From: an uncultured Dermatophilus sp.
GTDB lineage: Bacteria > Actinomycetota > Actinomycetes > Actinomycetales > Dermatophilaceae
Direction: 5' to 3'
Length of the DNA stretch: 8,090 bases
Assembly (NCBI GenBank): GCA_945876925.1
Contig: CAMCQD010000063.1
Location: 1 to 8,090, forward strand
Position numbers and translations under genes: made by a program. The notes under the pieces were generated by a model, which made no database searches, was not told the origin of the DNA, and was given only the letters and a program-made list of their open reading frames with translations. Below are positions 6,082 through 8,090 of this stretch, piece by piece; position 1 is the stretch's first letter; every line of letters starts with the position of its first letter.

Positions 6082-6209
6082 GAGCCTTTCGCCTCCGACC
6101 CTTTATCTCCGGTGCCTCCCGCGCACCTGCGGGTGGGCAACATCCTGGCCCACGCGCGCCGCCGATGTCACCGCAGGGCGCCAGGCGGAACCGCCGCTAG
6201 GGTGAGCCG
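6082..6209. other. Divergent intergenic region between mshA and the methyltransferase gene
   Basis: This 128-bp gap holds the mshA ribosome binding site (GGAGG on the minus strand at 6092-6096) and the methyltransferase -10 box near its right end. A small palindrome GGCGG-AA-CCGCC (6184-6195) lies just upstream of that box. I see no convincing -10/-35 pair for mshA and no clear SigR-type (GGAAT...GTT) site. Confidence 0.5.
6198..6203 (+). promoter_or_regulatory. Putative -10 box of the methyltransferase gene giving a leaderless transcript
   Basis: TAGGGT is followed by six bases and then the GTG at 6210, the same spacing as upstream of senX3. Transcription would start at the G of GTG. No Shine-Dalgarno lies upstream of GTG or of the next ATG at 6234, which fits a leaderless mRNA. 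Confidence 0.55.
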
Positions 6210-7067
6210 GTGGGCGCATCCCGACCGGCCGGCATGGTGACGCGCGGCACGACTAACCCGAATCGCTTACGCCGGTGCGGCCGCTGGCTGATCGCCCAGC
6301 ACGGGGCCAGCCTGGGCCGCGCCGGCCGGGCCATGATCGTCGACCTCGGCTACGGGGCATCCCCGGTGACCACCCTGGAGCTGGCCGCCCGGCTGTCCCG
6401 GGCTCCCGCCCTGGCCCGGGCCCGGCTGCGGGTGCTGGGCCTGGAGATCGACCCGGACCGCGTCAGTTCCGCCCGGGAGATGCTGCGCCGCGGACCGCAG
6501 CACCCCGCCTGGCCGGCGGGCCTGGCCTGCGGGCGGACCAGGATCGGCTTCGCCCGGGGCGGGTTCGAGATCCCGCTGCCCGCCGGGGAGGACGGCGCCG
6601 ACGTGATCCGCGCGTTCAACGTGCTGCGGCAGTACGACGAGTCGCACGTGGCCGCGGCGTGGGAGGCGATGCGGGCACGGCTGCGCCCGGGCGGCATCGT
6701 CATCGACGGGACCTGTGATGAGCTGGGGCGGCGGATGACCTGGGTGACGCTGGACGCCCGCGGACCGGTCAGCTTGAGCATCGCGGTCGCCTTCAGGGCG
6801 ATCCTGGCCCCCTCGGATGTGGCCGAGCGGCTGCCCAAGGCCCTCATCCACCGCAATGTGCCCGGTGAGCGCGTCCACGACCTGCTGTCGGCCTGGGACG
6901 ACGCCTGGGCCCGGGCGGCCGGGCTGGCCGCCTTCGGCGTGCGGCAGCGGTTCATCGCCGCGGCGGCCGGGCTGCGCCAGGGCGGCTGGCCGGTGCTCGG
7001 CGGCCCGTCCCGGTGGCGGCAGGGAGAGCTGACCGTGGCCTGGGAAGCGGTCCGCCCGCGGACCTGA
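6210..7067 (+). CDS. Class I SAM-dependent methyltransferase, substrate unknown
   Basis: This 285-residue protein has a Rossmann-type SAM-binding core. Motif I is IVDLGYGASP (43-52), the acidic end of strand 2 is GLEIDPDRV (77-85), and a motif IV-like segment ADVIRAFNVLRQY (130-142) precedes the motif post-IV helix and strand LRPGGIVIDGT (158-168). The N-terminal RGTTNPNRLRR (12-22) resembles an actinobacterial family of uncharacterised methyltransferases. I recognise the family type but know no substrate. The C-terminal ~100 residues may form the substrate side. The GTG at 6210 is preferred because of the TAGGGT box 6 nt upstream; the ATG at 6234 would remove eight residues before the conserved part. 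It diverges from mshA, so a link to mycothiol is conceivable but unproven. It ends facing the DUF2516 gene. Confidence 0.82.
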   Translation: MGASRPAGMVTRGTTNPNRLRRCGRWLIAQHGASLGRAGRAMIVDLGYGASPVTTLELAARLSRAPALARARLRVLGLEIDPDRVSSAREMLRRGPQHPAWPAGLACGRTRIGFARGGFEIPLPAGEDGADVIRAFNVLRQYDESHVAAAWEAMRARLRPGGIVIDGTCDELGRRMTWVTLDARGPVSLSIAVAFRAILAPSDVAERLPKALIHRNVPGERVHDLLSAWDDAWARAAGLAAFGVRQRFIAAAAGLRQGGWPVLGGPSRWRQGELTVAWEAVRPRT

Positions 7068-7142
7068 CCGGGCGCTGCCGCCGTGATGGCCGGCGGGCGT
7101 CCGCACGCGCCGGTGAGCACGTCAGCGCGACCCCGCCCGCGA

Positions 7143-7487
7143 TCACCAGGACCCGTGCGGGCCGTGCCCGCTGGCTCCCCGGCGCTTGCGGATGGCCGGG
7201 GTGATCGAGTTGAGCGCCGGGCGCACATCGGCCAGGTAGACCCCGGCCGCGATCACCGCGACGATGCCGAGCATGCCGAATCCCCTGCCCGGGCCGATGC
7301 CGATGAAGGCGACCAGGGCGGACAGCCCCGTGATGACCAGCCACCAGGTCCTGGTGAGCTTGCCGGCCGCGCTGAACGCCTCGGCCGGCACGCGGAGGGC
7401 GTGGATGAAGCAGAAAAGCGCCGCCACGAAGATCACGACGCTCAGCGCCAGCATCGCCACGTTCTGCGCGGTGTATAGAAGCTGCAT
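7143..7487 (-). CDS. DUF2516 family small membrane protein
   Basis: This 114-residue protein has three predicted transmembrane helices (about 7-29, 47-66 and 70-86). They are followed by the family's typical ending GVYLADVRPALNSI and a short basic Gly/His tail, predicted to face the cytoplasm. The family is actinobacterial and has no known function. Two starts are possible. The ATG at 7487 begins just before the first helix and has a TAGCCT box 7 nt upstream, so it may be leaderless. A GTG at 7529 overlaps the dtd stop as GTGA and would add 14 Arg-rich residues by translational coupling. I favour 7487 because family members usually start right at the first helix. The gene lies downstream of dtd on the same strand and is convergent with the methyltransferase gene. 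Confidence 0.75.
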   Translation of the reverse strand: MQLLYTAQNVAMLALSVVIFVAALFCFIHALRVPAEAFSAAGKLTRTWWLVITGLSALVAFIGIGPGRGFGMLGIVAVIAAGVYLADVRPALNSITPAIRKRRGASGHGPHGSW

Positions 7488-7494
7488 GCTGTCC

Positions 7495-7500
7495 AGGCTA
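7495..7500 (-). promoter_or_regulatory. Putative -10 box of the DUF2516 gene
   Basis: TAGCCT on the minus strand is followed by seven bases and the ATG at 7487. The predicted transcript would begin 0-1 nt before the start codon. This would give the gene its own promoter within the dtd operon. Confidence 0.45.
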
Positions 7501-7525
7501 GCGGCCCGCTGCGCGAACCGCCTGG

Positions 7526-7951
7526 TCACACGTCGACGATGAGGGTGAACGGCCCGTCGCCGGCGATCTGCACGTTCATCTCGGCGCCGAATACCCCCGT
7601 GGATACTGCAATCCCGAGGGAGCGCAGCTCCTCGACGAGGGCGTCGAACAACGGCTCGGCCACGTCGGCGGGAGCGGCCTCATGCCAGCTCGGGCGGCGC
7701 CCCTTGCGGGTGGAGCCGTACAGGGTGAACTGGCTGACGCACAGCACCGGCGCGCCCGCCTCGGAAACCGACGTCTCGCCCCTGAGGATGCGCAGCCCGG
7801 CGATCTTGCGGGCCATCGCGGCGACCTGCGCGGGACCGTCACTGGCGTGCGCGGCGACCAGGACGACCAGGCCGGGTTCGCTGATCTGCCCGGTGACCCG
7901 GCCGCCGACCGTGACCGAGCCGCTGGTGACCCGCTGGAGGACGGCCCTCAT
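7526..7951 (-). CDS. dtd: D-aminoacyl-tRNA deacylase (DTD)
   Basis: DTD hydrolyses D-amino acids (and glycine) wrongly attached to tRNA, a proofreading step in translation. This 141-residue protein is of normal size. It starts with the typical MRAVLQRVTSGSVTV and carries the first active-site motif SQFTLYGSTRKGRRPSW (73-89, SQFTL at 73-77). The second motif, normally NxxPxT around the Gly-cisPro dipeptide, reads GDGPFT (131-136). The Gly-Pro pair and Thr are kept, but the leading Asn is Gly. Function is probably retained because cis-proline chemistry relies on the main chain, though this is inference. The ATG at 7951 overlaps an upstream stop as ATGA and no Shine-Dalgarno is evident, so translation is likely coupled to the preceding gene. 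DUF2516 follows on the same strand. Confidence 0.94.
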   Translation of the reverse strand: MRAVLQRVTSGSVTVGGRVTGQISEPGLVVLVAAHASDGPAQVAAMARKIAGLRILRGETSVSEAGAPVLCVSQFTLYGSTRKGRRPSWHEAAPADVAEPLFDALVEELRSLGIAVSTGVFGAEMNVQIAGDGPFTLIVDV

Positions 7952-8090
7952 CCGGCCGTGGCCCGGGCCGCTGCCCGCCGCGCCGCCCGGGTGGCGGTGC
8001 TGGCGGCTTCCAGTCCGCTGGGCCGGTCCGTGCGGGTGCTCGCCGCGCGCACGAGCGGCTCGGCGGCGGGGGCGGACCGGCGGGCCGGCG
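7948..8090 (-). CDS. C-terminal end of an unidentified protein upstream of dtd (partial)
   Basis: One minus-strand frame is open from the window edge to a TGA at 7948-7950 and overlaps the dtd ATG by 4 nt. Nearly every codon in it ends in G or C, the strongest GC3 bias of the three frames there. The 46 visible residues (for example LEAASTATRAARRAAARATAG at the end) are rich in Ala and Arg and look helical, with no recognisable domain. The ATGA junction suggests an operon with dtd. I do not recognise the family. The 5' part lies beyond the window. Confidence 0.6.
   Translation of the reverse strand, partial: PARRSAPAAEPLVRAASTRTDRPSGLEAASTATRAARRAAARATAG

Noticed and set aside
6082..6209. A SigR-type promoter for mshA, expected because mycothiol genes are in the SigR regulon of Streptomyces
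   Set aside because: No GGGAAT-like -35 with a GTT-like -10 at 18 bp spacing was found on the minus strand. The only GGAAC is on the plus strand inside a small palindrome and lacks a matching -10.
7089..7114. A hairpin between the convergent methyltransferase and DUF2516 genes
   Set aside because: The stem is only six G-C pairs plus one wobble, with a 12-nt loop and no T-tract. Such stems are expected by chance at this base composition.
1..8090. CRISPR arrays, tRNA or rRNA genes, insertion sequences, phage or defence genes
   Set aside because: I found no regularly spaced direct repeats, no cloverleaf-like segments, no transposase or integrase motifs and no composition break. All genes are chromosomal housekeeping or regulatory types.

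Overview
The window is a high-GC actinobacterial chromosome segment. GC is very high at third codon positions, start codons are often GTG, and it carries the actinomycete marker gene mshA (mycothiol synthesis). The order mshA - YbjN-family gene - gpmA ... senX3 - regX3 matches the arrangement I recall in Mycobacterium tuberculosis (Rv0486, Rv0487, gpm1, senX3, regX3). Here a phoU gene sits between gpmA and senX3 on the opposite strand. The details look more like a filamentous or sporulating actinomycete (Streptosporangiales-like) than a mycobacterium, but I cannot fix the genus.

Layout: (1) 1-301 (+) is the C-terminal end of a probable secreted protein or lipoprotein with a Pro/Thr/Ser/Ala tail, convergent with regX3 across a hairpin. 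(2) 367-2372 (-) is senX3-regX3, the phosphate-responsive two-component pair, with ATGA start/stop overlap. (3) 2373-2621 is the divergent senX3/phoU control region, with three consecutive inverted repeats and inferred promoters at both ends. (4) 2622-3284 (+) is phoU, ending at a strong hairpin shared with convergent gpmA. (5) 3395-6081 (-) is a probable mshA - YbjN-family - gpmA operon. (6) 6210-7067 (+) is an uncharacterised class I SAM methyltransferase divergent from mshA. (7) 7143-8090 (-) is a probable operon: the unidentified end of a gene, then dtd (D-aminoacyl-tRNA deacylase), then a small DUF2516 membrane protein.

Functionally, phosphate sensing (SenX3/RegX3 with PhoU as the likely negative modulator) lies beside central glycolysis (GpmA), thiol redox buffering (MshA) and translation quality control (Dtd). 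No mobile element, CRISPR array, tRNA, rRNA or prophage gene is visible. This is a conserved core-genome region. I see no evidence for a new multi-gene system, and the interest lies in regulatory architecture and a few unusual protein details. The main ones are three TANNNT boxes placed so that transcription would begin at or one base before the start codon (leaderless mRNAs), a perfect 13-bp dyad between the senX3 and phoU promoters, a CxxC pair in the SenX3 PAS region, and a changed active-site motif in Dtd.
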